NCBI GenBank assembly: GCA_016713985.1
Contig: JADJOD010000001.1
Location: forward strand, 408,501-472,500
DNA length: 64,000 bases
Origin: Lewinellaceae bacterium
GTDB lineage: Bacteria; Bacteroidota; Bacteroidia; Chitinophagales; Saprospiraceae
Direction of reading: 5' to 3'
The position numbers were made by a program, and so were the translations under genes. Shown here piece after piece: positions 26,859-36,256 of the stretch. How positions within the stretch are numbered: position 1 is the stretch's first letter; each line of letters opens with the position of its first letter. The notes beneath the pieces were generated by a model. That model searched no databases. It saw only the letters and a program-made list of their open reading frames with translations, and was not told the origin of the DNA.

Positions 26859-28625
26859 ATGAAAAGCATTTCCCGAATAGTTGCACTATTTCCGGCTGTT
26901 GTTTTTGGTTTTTATGTACAAGGCCAGTCTCCTTGCCTGGGAGTCGGAACGGAAAGTACCTGCCCTTCAGATCCTACGGCGCTTCTTGCAATACCCGCAA
27001 ACAGTACCAACATTACCTTTAGCCTCATTAACCCGGAAGACGGAATAGAACCTCCGGATACAAACGCCCGATATAAAGCTTTTTGGATTTTTGGAGATGG
27101 CACGTTCAAGTTCCATGAAGATATCAATAAGGCGAGTGATCTGGCTTCGCATAGTGAAACACATACTTATTTACACCGGGCGAGTTACAAACCTTCGGTG
27201 GTATTGACCGAGAAAAAAAGTAACACATCGCCCCCTCAAGGGCCCAAACGATTTGTTTCTGTCCCGCCCCAGGCAGCGCCTGCATGGGTTTCACAAATCC
27301 AGTCGGGCTCCTCTATGGATATATTCCCAAGCGGGATGAACAGGCCCAATTACTCAACGGCCTTTGTGGTTTCCGCCAGGAAAGAAGATACCGAAATATC
27401 CGGGATATTCTTTTTCTATAACAGCCTGAATTCGGGAAACGGATACGCCGCCGGCGACTTGCACGACCAGTTCAATGATTGGAGTTTGCTCCCGGATTAT
27501 TTTACCAATGTCAATGCAGGTGATATAACTCCGAGGTCTACATTGACCGATCTCCCTGCATTCAATACGTTTGTCGCACCTTTTTTGAACCTCAAAAACC
27601 AATATAAAAACTACATATTCGTTCCCGTGGATAAACCTGCAAACGGTAACCCGGGCCTCATGGGGCGTATCCCGCCGACATTTACGGAGGCCAGGTTTTT
27701 TCCGGTATTGCGCACGATGTGGCAAAACGCGTGGGCTGTTTCCACTACTGCAATGCCCAAGGGCAAGTATCTGGCCATAGCTGTTGGTTCCGAACATCAC
27801 GACCCGGCCAACCCGCCGGATTACTGGAGCGGCTTAATAAATGATGTGAGCGGTGAAATATCACCCACGATCAACCAAAATACGCTGGAAATAACGAGTG
27901 GCAACTCCAACAAGCTTTACATCCGTGGATTGGCCGTTTCAGAGGTGGAGATGGCGGGGTCTATTGATCCCAACGACCTCGCCATTATCAGTGTGTGCCC
28001 GAAGGGTCGTGACCAGTATGAAGTAACGTTTGAAATGAAAGTATGTAATTCGGGCTATTTGGAGGCTCAAAATTTCCGTTTGTTCCTGAAAGACTTTACC
28101 AAGGGGAAATTGTTATCCCAGCCTGTTTTTCTGATCCCTGCGGAAGCCCCTGTATCCGAAGAACACCTGCCCGCTTTGGGCAATAATGATCAGTGGGACT
28201 ACCGGTGGAATATCTCCCTGGACGGTGCTCACCAGCCAGTAAAAAGCAATCAGGAGCCGGAGAGTTGCAAAAGCACAAGATTCACCGTGCTGACAAACTG
28301 GGATGGCGTCAGCCAGCTGGCTCAAGGCCGTGCGTTGCAGTTGTGCGTATTTTTTGATAAAGCCCCTGATGATTGCACCTTTAACCTGGCGCTACCCGAT
28401 GGAGCCGTCTCGCAAGACACCGGCTACAATGCTCCTCCCGGGTGCCGGATACCGCCGGTAGAAGAAACTTCTGCGTGCGATTGTTGCAAACCTCAGTACA
28501 CGACGATCATTATTATCCAGATTTCCACTCTTGTTCTGGTGCTGCTGATTGCCTGGCTGCTTATCCGGAAAGTGTACCCGGATATCTTTCAACGCCTTTT
28601 TGGGAAATCGGGAAGGGGAGCATAA
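26859..28625 (+). CDS. Exported single-pass membrane protein with PKD-like motif
   Basis: 588 residues, not recognised as a named family. A signal peptide (residues 1-22, ...FGFYVQG) is followed by a PKD-type stretch AFWIFGDGTFKF (residues 75-86), a middle region without known motifs, a domain around EVTFEMKVCNSGYLEAQNF resembling DUF11/CARDB-like repeats, and a C-terminal membrane helix (about 549-569, IIIIQISTLVLVLLIAWLL) with a basic tail. A Cys cluster, SACDCCKPQ, lies just outside the membrane. Most of the protein should be periplasmic. The CHAT gene begins about 10 bp after the stop, so the two are one operon and have the same topology. It may be a scaffold or substrate for the CHAT protein; this is inference. 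Confidence 0.75.
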   Translation: MKSISRIVALFPAVVFGFYVQGQSPCLGVGTESTCPSDPTALLAIPANSTNITFSLINPEDGIEPPDTNARYKAFWIFGDGTFKFHEDINKASDLASHSETHTYLHRASYKPSVVLTEKKSNTSPPQGPKRFVSVPPQAAPAWVSQIQSGSSMDIFPSGMNRPNYSTAFVVSARKEDTEISGIFFFYNSLNSGNGYAAGDLHDQFNDWSLLPDYFTNVNAGDITPRSTLTDLPAFNTFVAPFLNLKNQYKNYIFVPVDKPANGNPGLMGRIPPTFTEARFFPVLRTMWQNAWAVSTTAMPKGKYLAIAVGSEHHDPANPPDYWSGLINDVSGEISPTINQNTLEITSGNSNKLYIRGLAVSEVEMAGSIDPNDLAIISVCPKGRDQYEVTFEMKVCNSGYLEAQNFRLFLKDFTKGKLLSQPVFLIPAEAPVSEEHLPALGNNDQWDYRWNISLDGAHQPVKSNQEPESCKSTRFTVLTNWDGVSQLAQGRALQLCVFFDKAPDDCTFNLALPDGAVSQDTGYNAPPGCRIPPVEETSACDCCKPQYTTIIIIQISTLVLVLLIAWLLIRKVYPDIFQRLFGKSGRGA

Positions 28626-28635
28626 ATTTTGTATT

Positions 28636-31557
28636 TTGATATACCCGTTTTACAAATCGATTTTTTTTCTTGTTCTCTTTCTCGTTTCCGGGCAAGTTGC
28701 AGGCCAGGTCTCCGATTCTCTGGAAGCCGAGAAGTATTTTTCCCTGTATGAGGAAAAAACAGAACTTCAGCAATACGATTCGGCCATCGAATCAATGCAC
28801 AAAGCGATCTTTCTTTTCAGGAAAGCCGACGCCCTGGGCAAATGGCTGTCTATCCAGCGTATTGAATCTTCACGGATTGCCGAACAGTTGAAACAACCGT
28901 TCAGGGCGCTTGAAATGATGGACAACACTTTGCGAGAAATGAAAAAGTGGCGCAAACCGCGCAATGAACGGGAATCTCAGTTTTTGTGCTTTTTTTACCA
29001 GACCCAGGGCTATATTGCCAAGCAGTATGCGGAAGACTTTGTGCGGGCCAAAACGGCACTGGAAAACGCCTACGATATTTTTCATGGGTCACTCGACGGG
29101 CATTATGACTACTTTGCCGGTTTCTCCTTTTTCCAGCTCGGCAACACCTACGTCCGCTTTGGCGAATTTGAAAGCGCCAAACATATGTTTGAAGAAGGCC
29201 TGGCATACAGCCGCAAGTACAAATATCCGCCTTCGGCCAAATTCGCCGACCACGGCGGCATGTATGTCACTATGGGGAATTATGCCAAAGCCAAACAGAT
29301 CTTTCTGCAAGGAATGGTTTATCCCGGTTTGCCCGAGGAAGATTTTTTGTTTAATAAATTGAGCCTGGCCGAATGTTTAGCCAAAATGAACGACCTCGAA
29401 GGGGCTCTCAGGATCAACCGCGAACTGGAATCCCAACTGAATAAACCCTTAAAAGAAGCACCCGGCAAACTCCCCGAATTCAGGCGTTACCTGTATGAAA
29501 ACTACGGCATCATATACGCGGCGAAAGGCGACTGGAACAACGCTTTGTTTTGGTACCAAAAAGCGCTCGATACTTCCAAAAGTTACGCCAGTTCAACCAA
29601 ACGGGAAGAAGCGCAGTTCGAAAACGACATCGGCGCCACCCTGCTGCAATGCGGCCGCGCCGGCGACGCACTGGAGGCTTATCATCGCGCCCTGCAATAC
29701 ATTTTGCCGTCCTTCAAAAAGTCTTCCGACCACAACCCCCTGCCGTCCGATCTGACGGCGGAAAACGTGATCCACAAGGCCTTGCACGGCAAAGCGCGCG
29801 CGTTCCTCGCCCTTGGAAAACCCGAAAAAGCGCTTCGTTGTTACGAACTCATCCCGGAAGTGGAAGCCAAACTCCGCGCCACACACGCCTACGAATCGTC
29901 GTCGCTGCTGGCGCTCGGTGAAAGCCGGAAACGTTTCGACGAAGCCATCGCCGTCGCCTGGCAACTTTACGAAAGCAGCAACCACGAACGTCAATACGCC
30001 GAACGGGCTTTTTTGCTCAGTGAAAAAGCCCGGGGTATGCTCCTGCTCGAAAGCTTAGTGCAGGCACAGGCCGACTACCGGCTGCCCGAAAATATCCGCC
30101 GGACGGAAAACGACCTCAAGGTCAGGATGGCCTGGTACGAACACGAAATTGCCGGTGAAAAACAAGCGGGTTCCAAAACAGACCCGGCGCGCCTGGCCCA
30201 ACTGGAAAAAGACCTGTTCCAACTCAAACAGGAACAGGAACAACTCAAAACAACGCTGCGCGAAAACTTTCCGGATTACGCCCGCTTGTCGGAAGAAGTT
30301 CATTTTCTGAACGTTGCGGAAGTGCCCGCGCTGCTCAGGTCCGGGCAGGCGATGCTCAATTATTACCTGACCGAAGCAGACGCCTATATTTTTTATTTCG
30401 ACGCCGCCGGCATGTTCGGCTGGCGGAAAGCCGGCCTGCCGACGGCTTTCCGCACCACCATTTCGGGCTTTGCCCAATACATGTACGATGGCGACGAAAA
30501 CGATAAAAAACGCCAAACGGCTTTTCAACAAACGGCTTTTGACCTGTACGAATTCCTGCTCGAACCCGAATTGCGCACCGCCGCGCGCGGCATTCGCAGC
30601 CTGCTGATCGTGCCCGACGACGCGCTGGTGTTTGTTCCGTTTGAAATTTTGCTGCGCCAACCCGGCACAGGCGCCTGGCGCGAGCTGCCCTGGCTGCTCC
30701 GCGATTTCAGCATCGGGTACGCCTATTCATCCACCCTGCTGCGCAGGCAACAGGACATCAGCCGCCAACACCGGCAAACAGCCGCGCCGCGTTATCCGAT
30801 GGGCGGTTTTGCGCCTTCCTATGCCAAACCGGGCGTTCAAACCGGAACAACCCGGAGTTTTTCCCTGACGGACGGCGGCCCGATATACGACATCAAAAGC
30901 ACGCAGGAAGAGTTGAAAAAAGTACACGCCCTGACGGGTGGGGTAGCATTTTACCGGGAGCAAGCCACGGAAGAACAATTTAAAACCATCGCCGCCGAAT
31001 GCCGGGTTTTGTTGCTGGCTATGCACGGATTGGCCGACGACGAACACCCCGAGCGCTCCTGCCTGTTATTCGGCATCCCGTCGACGGATTCCTTAAAAAA
31101 TAACGTGCTGTACGCCAGCGAATTACAGATCATGCAACTGCACGCCGACCTGGCCGTTTTGAGCGCCTGCAATACGGGTTTCGGCAAATTCCACAAAGGA
31201 GAAGGGGTGTACAGCCTCGCCCGCGCTTTTGCGGCAGCCGGGGTGCCCTGCACGGTCATGAGTCTTTGGAGGCTGCACGAAAAAACGGCGCCCAAACTGG
31301 TTGAAGCCTTTTTTAAACATTTGCGGGACGGAAAAACCAAAGACGAAGCCCTGCGGATGGCCAAGCTGGAATACCTCGCGCTCGATGAAAATTATGAAAT
31401 GAGTCACCCGTTTTACTGGGCGGGCGTAATGGCTACAGGCGACTTATGCGCCCTGCACCCAACCAATTACCTTCAAATGTTGGGTTGGCTGCTGGGTATC
31501 GCGATCGTCGGAATACTGGGCGCCTGGTTTTGGCGGCGGCGAAAGAAAAATTCCTGA
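28636..31557 (+). CDS. TPR-CHAT protein (caspase-like protease), exported and membrane-anchored
   Basis: About 973 residues. A hydrophobic signal sequence (KSIFFLVLFLVSGQVAGQ) is followed by many TPR-like repeats (LQQYDSAIESMHKAIFLF; GDWNNALFWYQKALDTSK; CGRAGDALEAYHRALQYI), a charged coiled-coil stretch near residues 500-550, and a CHAT domain. The caspase-like dyad is visible: His797 in LLLAMHGLADDEH and Cys845 in LAVLSACNTGFGKFHKGEG, then SLARAFAAAGVPCTVMSLW. A C-terminal membrane helix (about 948-966) ends in WRRRKKNS. Topology therefore places the protease in the periplasm. No good ATG precedes the signal; TTG 28636 is the best start, while an in-frame ATG at 28549 would overlap the upstream gene. 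Substrate unknown; the upstream co-transcribed PKD-type protein and the divergent sigma pair are candidate partners. Confidence 0.85.
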   Translation: MIYPFYKSIFFLVLFLVSGQVAGQVSDSLEAEKYFSLYEEKTELQQYDSAIESMHKAIFLFRKADALGKWLSIQRIESSRIAEQLKQPFRALEMMDNTLREMKKWRKPRNERESQFLCFFYQTQGYIAKQYAEDFVRAKTALENAYDIFHGSLDGHYDYFAGFSFFQLGNTYVRFGEFESAKHMFEEGLAYSRKYKYPPSAKFADHGGMYVTMGNYAKAKQIFLQGMVYPGLPEEDFLFNKLSLAECLAKMNDLEGALRINRELESQLNKPLKEAPGKLPEFRRYLYENYGIIYAAKGDWNNALFWYQKALDTSKSYASSTKREEAQFENDIGATLLQCGRAGDALEAYHRALQYILPSFKKSSDHNPLPSDLTAENVIHKALHGKARAFLALGKPEKALRCYELIPEVEAKLRATHAYESSSLLALGESRKRFDEAIAVAWQLYESSNHERQYAERAFLLSEKARGMLLLESLVQAQADYRLPENIRRTENDLKVRMAWYEHEIAGEKQAGSKTDPARLAQLEKDLFQLKQEQEQLKTTLRENFPDYARLSEEVHFLNVAEVPALLRSGQAMLNYYLTEADAYIFYFDAAGMFGWRKAGLPTAFRTTISGFAQYMYDGDENDKKRQTAFQQTAFDLYEFLLEPELRTAARGIRSLLIVPDDALVFVPFEILLRQPGTGAWRELPWLLRDFSIGYAYSSTLLRRQQDISRQHRQTAAPRYPMGGFAPSYAKPGVQTGTTRSFSLTDGGPIYDIKSTQEELKKVHALTGGVAFYREQATEEQFKTIAAECRVLLLAMHGLADDEHPERSCLLFGIPSTDSLKNNVLYASELQIMQLHADLAVLSACNTGFGKFHKGEGVYSLARAFAAAGVPCTVMSLWRLHEKTAPKLVEAFFKHLRDGKTKDEALRMAKLEYLALDENYEMSHPFYWAGVMATGDLCALHPTNYLQMLGWLLGIAIVGILGAWFWRRRKKNS

Positions 31558-31613
31558 CCCCCGGGGTTGTTTTTCACCTGTTTTTTTGGACAGATTCTAA
31601 AACTGCGGAGCGC

Positions 31614-31646
31614 TTGCTTGAAAACGGACGCCCCGCAGTATCTTTG
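31614..31646 (+). promoter_or_regulatory. Promoter of pckA
   Basis: TTG at 31618-31620 is followed after 18 bp by TATCTTTG (31639-31646), matching the Bacteroidota -33/-7 pattern. The predicted leader is about 77 nt. An inverted pair ACTGCGG/CCGCAGT (31602-31608 and 31633-31639) frames the spacer and could be an operator. Confidence 0.5.
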
Positions 31647-31729
31647 CACCGCCGTTGCGGCCACCACTATTTTCCCCTGCGTAACGGCGTGTGCAAATCC
31701 TAGTTGCCTTACCAATTTAAAACTACATT

Positions 31730-33355
31730 ATGCAAGAAATCGGACTCAGGAATCCCTCAGCAAACCTGGAAGAAATCGGCCTCAAAAACTGTAAAACCGC
31801 CTACTGGAACCTCACCCCGGAAGAACTCGTCGAACATACTTTGTGCAAGGGAATGGGCCAGTTGGCCGACAGCGGCGCCCTCGTTATCCAGACCGGAGAA
31901 TTTACCGGCCGCTCACCCGACGACCGCTTTATCGTAAAAGACAGCGATACCGCCGATAAAGTAAACTGGGGAAAAGTGAATATCCCGTTTGACGGCCGCA
32001 AGTTTGACAAACTCTGGCGCAAATGCTGTAATTACCTGAAAAAGAAGGATGTATATGTTCGCGACGTGCACGCCAACGCCAGCGCAAACCCCGATTATCA
32101 GCTTCGTATCCGGGTGGTGACCGAATATCCCTGGAGCAATCAGTTTGCCAACAATATGTTCCTCCGCCCCGAACGCAGCGAACTGGATCGTTTCGATCCG
32201 CGCTGGACGGTGCTTTGTGTTCCGGGTTTTAAAGCCAACCCGGCAGAAGACGGCACGCGGCAGCACAATTTTGCCATCGTAAACGTAAAAAAACGCCGGC
32301 TGCTGATCGGCGGAACGGGTTATACCGGCGAAATCAAAAAAGGCATTTTTTCCGTCATCAATTTTGTGCTGCCCACCCGCTCCAAAGACGCCCTGCCCAT
32401 GCACTGCTCCGCCAACGTGGGTAAAGACGGCGATATCGCGCTGTTCTTCGGCCTTTCCGGCACCGGAAAAACGACCCTCAGCGCCGATCCGAACCGCCCC
32501 CTCATCGGCGACGACGAACACGCCTGGGGTGAAAACGAGGTGTTCAACTTCGAAGGCGGGTGTTACGCCAAAACCATCGACCTGACCGAGGAAAAAGAAC
32601 CCGATATTTTCCGCGCCATCCGCCACGGCGCTATCCTGGAAAACGTCAAATTTATTCCCGGGACCCGCACAGTCGATTTTTCCGACAGAAGTGTCACCGA
32701 AAACACCCGGGTATCGTACCCGATCCACCATATTTCCAACGCCGTGTCGCCGAGCCGCGCACAAGGTGATCCGAAAAACATCTTTTTCCTCACCTGCGAC
32801 GCCTACGGTATCCTTCCTCCCATCTCGCAACTCACGCCCGAACAGGCGATGTACTACTTTATCAGTGGTTACACGGCGCGGGTAGCGGGCACGGAAGTAG
32901 GCATCAAAGAGCCCAAATCAACTTTTTCGGCTTGTTTTGGAGCTCCGTTCCTGCCCTTGCACCCGGCGAAGTACGCCGCCCTGCTCGGCAAAAAACTGCG
33001 CAAAAGCAAAGCCAAAGTGTGGCTGATCAATACAGGCTGGAGCGGCGGCGCTTACGGCACCGGTAGCCGGATCAAACTTTCCTATACCCGCGCCATGATC
33101 ACGGCGGCCCTCAACGGCGAACTCGCTAAAGTTGCCTTCGACAACCACGAGGTGTTCGACCTGAGCATCCCCGTTTCCTGCCCGGGGGTGCCGTCCGACC
33201 TGCTCAATCCGCGCAATACCTGGGCGGATAAAAAGGCCTACGACAAAATGGCCAATCAACTGGCCAATGAGTTCGTTAATAATTTTGCAAAATACGCCGA
33301 CGAGGCCAAAGCGGAAATTCTGGCCGCCGCACCCAGGGTGCTGTCGAAAGTATAA
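31730..33355 (+). CDS. pckA: Phosphoenolpyruvate carboxykinase (ATP)
   Basis: 541 residues, the usual length. It interconverts oxaloacetate plus ATP with PEP, CO2 and ADP, for gluconeogenesis in the cytoplasm. Diagnostic parts are the substrate region GEFTGRSPDDRFIVKD, the PEPCK Lys/His site GTGYTGEIKKGIFSV, MHCSANVGKDGD, the P-loop FGLSGTGKTTLSADPNR near residue 240 with the metal site LIGDDEHAW, and VSYPIHHISNAV. The P-loop and GDDEHAW context marks the ATP-dependent rather than GTP-dependent class. ATG 31730 fits the family N-terminus. The gene is intact, with a promoter upstream and a long hairpin after the stop. Confidence 0.97.
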   Translation: MQEIGLRNPSANLEEIGLKNCKTAYWNLTPEELVEHTLCKGMGQLADSGALVIQTGEFTGRSPDDRFIVKDSDTADKVNWGKVNIPFDGRKFDKLWRKCCNYLKKKDVYVRDVHANASANPDYQLRIRVVTEYPWSNQFANNMFLRPERSELDRFDPRWTVLCVPGFKANPAEDGTRQHNFAIVNVKKRRLLIGGTGYTGEIKKGIFSVINFVLPTRSKDALPMHCSANVGKDGDIALFFGLSGTGKTTLSADPNRPLIGDDEHAWGENEVFNFEGGCYAKTIDLTEEKEPDIFRAIRHGAILENVKFIPGTRTVDFSDRSVTENTRVSYPIHHISNAVSPSRAQGDPKNIFFLTCDAYGILPPISQLTPEQAMYYFISGYTARVAGTEVGIKEPKSTFSACFGAPFLPLHPAKYAALLGKKLRKSKAKVWLINTGWSGGAYGTGSRIKLSYTRAMITAALNGELAKVAFDNHEVFDLSIPVSCPGVPSDLLNPRNTWADKKAYDKMANQLANEFVNNFAKYADEAKAEILAAAPRVLSKV

Positions 33356-33380
33356 GCTGTTGATTATCGGGAACCTGCCA

Positions 33381-33488
33381 AGGCGGGGTTTCCCGCAGAT
33401 GACACAGATTCCGCAGATTTTCGCGAATAGTTTCAAAAAAAGCGAAATAAAATCTGCGTTATCCGGGCGATCTGCGGGAAGTCCCGCC
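33381..33488. repeat. Long imperfect inverted repeat after pckA (CGCAGATT type)
   Basis: A left arm at 33381-33424 and right arm at 33442-33488 both read AGGCGGG..TTCCCGCAGAT..GCAGATTTT..CGC on their own strands, with a few mismatches, and the right arm runs into TTTTT. It can terminate pckA. The CGCAGATT/AATCTGCG wording is seen in dispersed intergenic palindromes of many genomes. Confidence 0.75.
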
Positions 33489-33494
33489 TTTTTG

Positions 33495-33527
33495 TTTGCC
33501 CGGAAAGGCCGGACTGACCTACTTTTG
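33495..33527 (+). promoter_or_regulatory. Promoter of the small lipoprotein gene
   Basis: TTTG (33495-33498), a 21-bp gap, then TACTTTTG (33520-33527) fits the Bacteroidota pattern and would give a leader of about 37 nt before GTG 33570. It directly follows the hairpin after pckA. Confidence 0.5.
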
Positions 33528-33569
33528 TTTCCGGAAACCGATTTATCCACCAACCAAATTCAGCGTTCC

Positions 33570-33998
33570 GTGAAAACAATCCTCCTTGTGTTTACTTTTT
33601 CTGCGGCGACCCTTTTCTTTTTTGCCTGCAAACCAACCCAATACACCACCGAAAATCTGCCCGACCGCCAGTTGCGCTGGGGCAGCGGCGGCGGGTATGT
33701 CGGCAAAGAAACCACCTACACCCTGCTCGACAACGGACAGGTTTTTGTGCGCGAAACGGGTGGCAAACTCGCCGAAACAACAAATACCAAACCCAAAAAA
33801 GCCAAAGTATTGTACGAAACAATGGGAACCCTCGGGCTTTCCACCCTCGATTTTCAGCACCCCGGCAATATCTACAACTTCATAGAAGTGCTGAACGGTA
33901 CCGACATCAATCGCATCAGCTGGGGCGAAAAAGGCCACGCGGTGGATCAGCAGGTGCAGGACTTGTACAGGCAGCTGAACGAACTGGTGAAAAAATAG
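33570..33998 (+). CDS. Small lipoprotein of unknown function
   Basis: 142 residues from GTG 33570. MKTILLVFTFSAATLFFFAC is a lipoprotein signal with Cys20 as the likely lipidated residue. The mature part starts KPTQYTTENLPDRQLRWGSG and has beta-rich stretches (TYTLLDNGQVFVRE, NFIEVLNGTDINRISWGE) ending in an amphipathic helix VDQQVQDLYRQLNELVKK. I do not recognise the family. An in-frame upstream extension exists but lies inside the repeat and has no signal, so the GTG start is chosen. The M49 peptidase lipoprotein gene follows after 40 bp on the same strand and may be co-transcribed. Confidence 0.7.
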   Translation: MKTILLVFTFSAATLFFFACKPTQYTTENLPDRQLRWGSGGGYVGKETTYTLLDNGQVFVRETGGKLAETTNTKPKKAKVLYETMGTLGLSTLDFQHPGNIYNFIEVLNGTDINRISWGEKGHAVDQQVQDLYRQLNELVKK

Positions 33999-34038
33999 AT
34001 TTCCCTTTCCAAACGATTGTAAATCATTCTTTTATTCC

Positions 34039-36138
34039 ATGAAAAACATACCATTTTTTTCCGCGCTTTTTATCGGCGCAACCCTGTTCCTGGCCTGTTC
34101 CGGGGGCCAGAAAGCCTACAACAAACCCGCTGCAACGGCAAAAACGACCACAGCGCCCGCTCCAGCCGAAGACAAAGTATTGCTCGATACCTTCGCCGAC
34201 CTGCAAATCCTTCGTTACGAGTTGCCGGGCTGGGACAAACTCGACCTGCGCCAGAAAACGTTTATTTATTACCTCTCTGAAGCCACGCTCGCGGGCCGCG
34301 ACATCATTTATGACCAGCATTGCAAATACAACCTCGCCGTGCGCAAAACCCTGGAAGGTATTTTTGACACTTACAAAGGCGACCGCGCCTCCGCCGACTG
34401 GAAGGCCTTCGAAGTGTACGCCAAACGGGTGTGGTTCAGCAACGGCATTCACCACCACTACAACGAATCGAAGATTGTACCCGGATTCTCCAAAACGTAT
34501 TTCACCACCTTAGTGCAAAACTCCGATCCGAAAAAACTGCCCCTGCTCGGCGGAGAAGACGCCAACGCCCTGATCGCCAAACTCAACCCGGTACTTTTTG
34601 ACCCCGCTTTTATGGCCAAAAGGACCAACAAAGAAAAAGGTATCGACGTGGTAAAAGGCTCTTCCGTGAATTTTTACGAAGGGGTCAGCGCCGAACAGGT
34701 AGACGCTTTTTATGAAAATCTGCTGAAATCCGCCGGGGCCACCCCGCCTTCTTTCGGCCTGAATTCCAAACTCGTGGGGGATAAATTCGGCAAACTCACC
34801 GAGCAGGTCTGGAAAGCCGGCGACGGCAATATGTACGGCGCCGCCATTTCAAAAATTGTGGAAAACCTCGAAAAAGCGATGCCTTTCGCCGAAAACAAAC
34901 AGCAGAAAAAAGCCATCGGCCTGCTCGTGGAATACTACAAATCCGGCGACCTGCGCAAATTCGACGAATACAACATGGCCTGGGTAAAAGACACCAAAAG
35001 CAGCATCGACTTTATCAATGGCTTCATAGAAGTGTACCACGACCCGAAGGGTTACAAAGCCGACTGGGAAGCCATCGTGCAGTACAACGACCCCGATGCC
35101 ACGGAAAAAATGGCCATTGTGAGCAAAAACGCCCAGTATTTTGAAGACAACAGCACCATTCCTGCGGATTGCAAAAAGAAAAAGGTGCAGGGGGTTTCCT
35201 ACCGCGTTATCAATGTGGCAATGGAAGGCGGCGACTGCGCGCCCAGCACCCCCATCGGCGTCAACCTGCCCAATTCCAACTGGGTGCGGGAACTCTACGG
35301 CTCCAAATCCATCAGCCTCAACAACATTGAAAACGCCTACGGCAAAGCGGGCGGCGCTTTGGCCACCGTCGAATTTGCCCACGACCCCGAAGAAGTCGAA
35401 AACGCCAAAAAATACGGTGAAGCCTGCGGCAAAATGCACACCGCCCTGCACGAAGTGATCGGGCACGCCAGCGGCCAGCTCAAACCCGGCGTACCGGAAC
35501 CCAACGTCACGCTCAAACAATATTCCAGCACGCTCGAAGAAGGCCGCGCCGACCTCGTGGCCCTCTACTTTATGCCCGACCCCAAACTGGTGGAATGGGG
35601 GCTCCTGCCCGACGCCAACGCCTTCAAGGCCGAATACGACAACTATATCCGCAACGGCCTGCTCCAGCAACTGCGCCGCCTGCCGCCCGGCGCAGACATC
35701 GAGGAAGACCACATGCGCAACCGCCAGCTCGTGGCAGCCTGGGCCTTCGAAAAAGGCAAAAAAGACAACGTGATCGCCCGGGTGGAACGCGGCGGCAAAA
35801 CCTACTACGACATCCGCGATTATACAAAACTGCGCGTGTTGTTTGGTCAGTTACTTTCTGAAATTCAACGAATTAAGTCGGAAGGCGACTACCAGGCTGC
35901 ACACGACCTGGTGGAAAACTACGGCGTAAAAACCGATGCCGCTACCGGCAAACAGGTGAAGGAACGCTACGCCGCCCTGCCCACCAAAGCGTATTCGGGT
36001 TTTGTACAACCCCGGCTGGTGGCCGTAAAAGACGCCCAGGGCAAAATCACCGACATCAAAGTGGAATCCGAACCCGACTTCGTGAAACAAATGATGCGTT
36101 ACGGGAAGCAGTATTCGTTTTTGCCGGTGAATAATTGA
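34039..36138 (+). CDS. M49-family metallopeptidase (dipeptidyl-peptidase III-like), lipoprotein
   Basis: 699 residues. The signal MKNIPFFSALFIGATLFLAC with LAC lipobox places it in the envelope. The M49 zinc site is HEVIGH (His471 to His476, HExxGH form) with the third ligand in LEEGRADL (Glu500/501). Other family stretches are NGIHHHYNESKIVPGFS, KSISLNNIENAYGKA and EEDHMRNRQLVAAWAFEKG. DPP III enzymes release dipeptides from the N-terminus of short peptides. In databases Bacteroidota members are sometimes mislabelled as dihydrofolate reductase. The gene is intact. A perfect 31-bp inverted repeat follows the stop, and the CRISPR array lies about 400 bp downstream. Confidence 0.88.
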   Translation: MKNIPFFSALFIGATLFLACSGGQKAYNKPAATAKTTTAPAPAEDKVLLDTFADLQILRYELPGWDKLDLRQKTFIYYLSEATLAGRDIIYDQHCKYNLAVRKTLEGIFDTYKGDRASADWKAFEVYAKRVWFSNGIHHHYNESKIVPGFSKTYFTTLVQNSDPKKLPLLGGEDANALIAKLNPVLFDPAFMAKRTNKEKGIDVVKGSSVNFYEGVSAEQVDAFYENLLKSAGATPPSFGLNSKLVGDKFGKLTEQVWKAGDGNMYGAAISKIVENLEKAMPFAENKQQKKAIGLLVEYYKSGDLRKFDEYNMAWVKDTKSSIDFINGFIEVYHDPKGYKADWEAIVQYNDPDATEKMAIVSKNAQYFEDNSTIPADCKKKKVQGVSYRVINVAMEGGDCAPSTPIGVNLPNSNWVRELYGSKSISLNNIENAYGKAGGALATVEFAHDPEEVENAKKYGEACGKMHTALHEVIGHASGQLKPGVPEPNVTLKQYSSTLEEGRADLVALYFMPDPKLVEWGLLPDANAFKAEYDNYIRNGLLQQLRRLPPGADIEEDHMRNRQLVAAWAFEKGKKDNVIARVERGGKTYYDIRDYTKLRVLFGQLLSEIQRIKSEGDYQAAHDLVENYGVKTDAATGKQVKERYAALPTKAYSGFVQPRLVAVKDAQGKITDIKVESEPDFVKQMMRYGKQYSFLPVNN

Positions 36139-36176
36139 AGCCGGAAACAGGATGAGGTCGTCCGCAAGTCCCGGTT

Positions 36177-36256
36177 TTGACAGGATTTACAAGATTTACA
36201 GGTTTTTGTAGTGCCTGTTTTCAGGAAAAACCTGTAAATCTTGTAAATCCTGTCAA
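36177..36256. repeat. Perfect 31-bp inverted repeat (ACAGGATTTACA family)
   Basis: Arms 36177-36207 and 36226-36256 are exact reverse complements (31 of 31) around an 18-nt loop; each contains TTGACAGGATTTACAAGAT. A second member of the same family is at 40925-41006. It could terminate the M49 gene or be a mobile palindromic element. Confidence 0.9.

Noticed and set aside
34039..36138. Annotation as dihydrofolate reductase
   Set aside because: The HEVIGH and EEGRAD zinc sites and the length identify an M49 peptidase; no DHFR motif is present.
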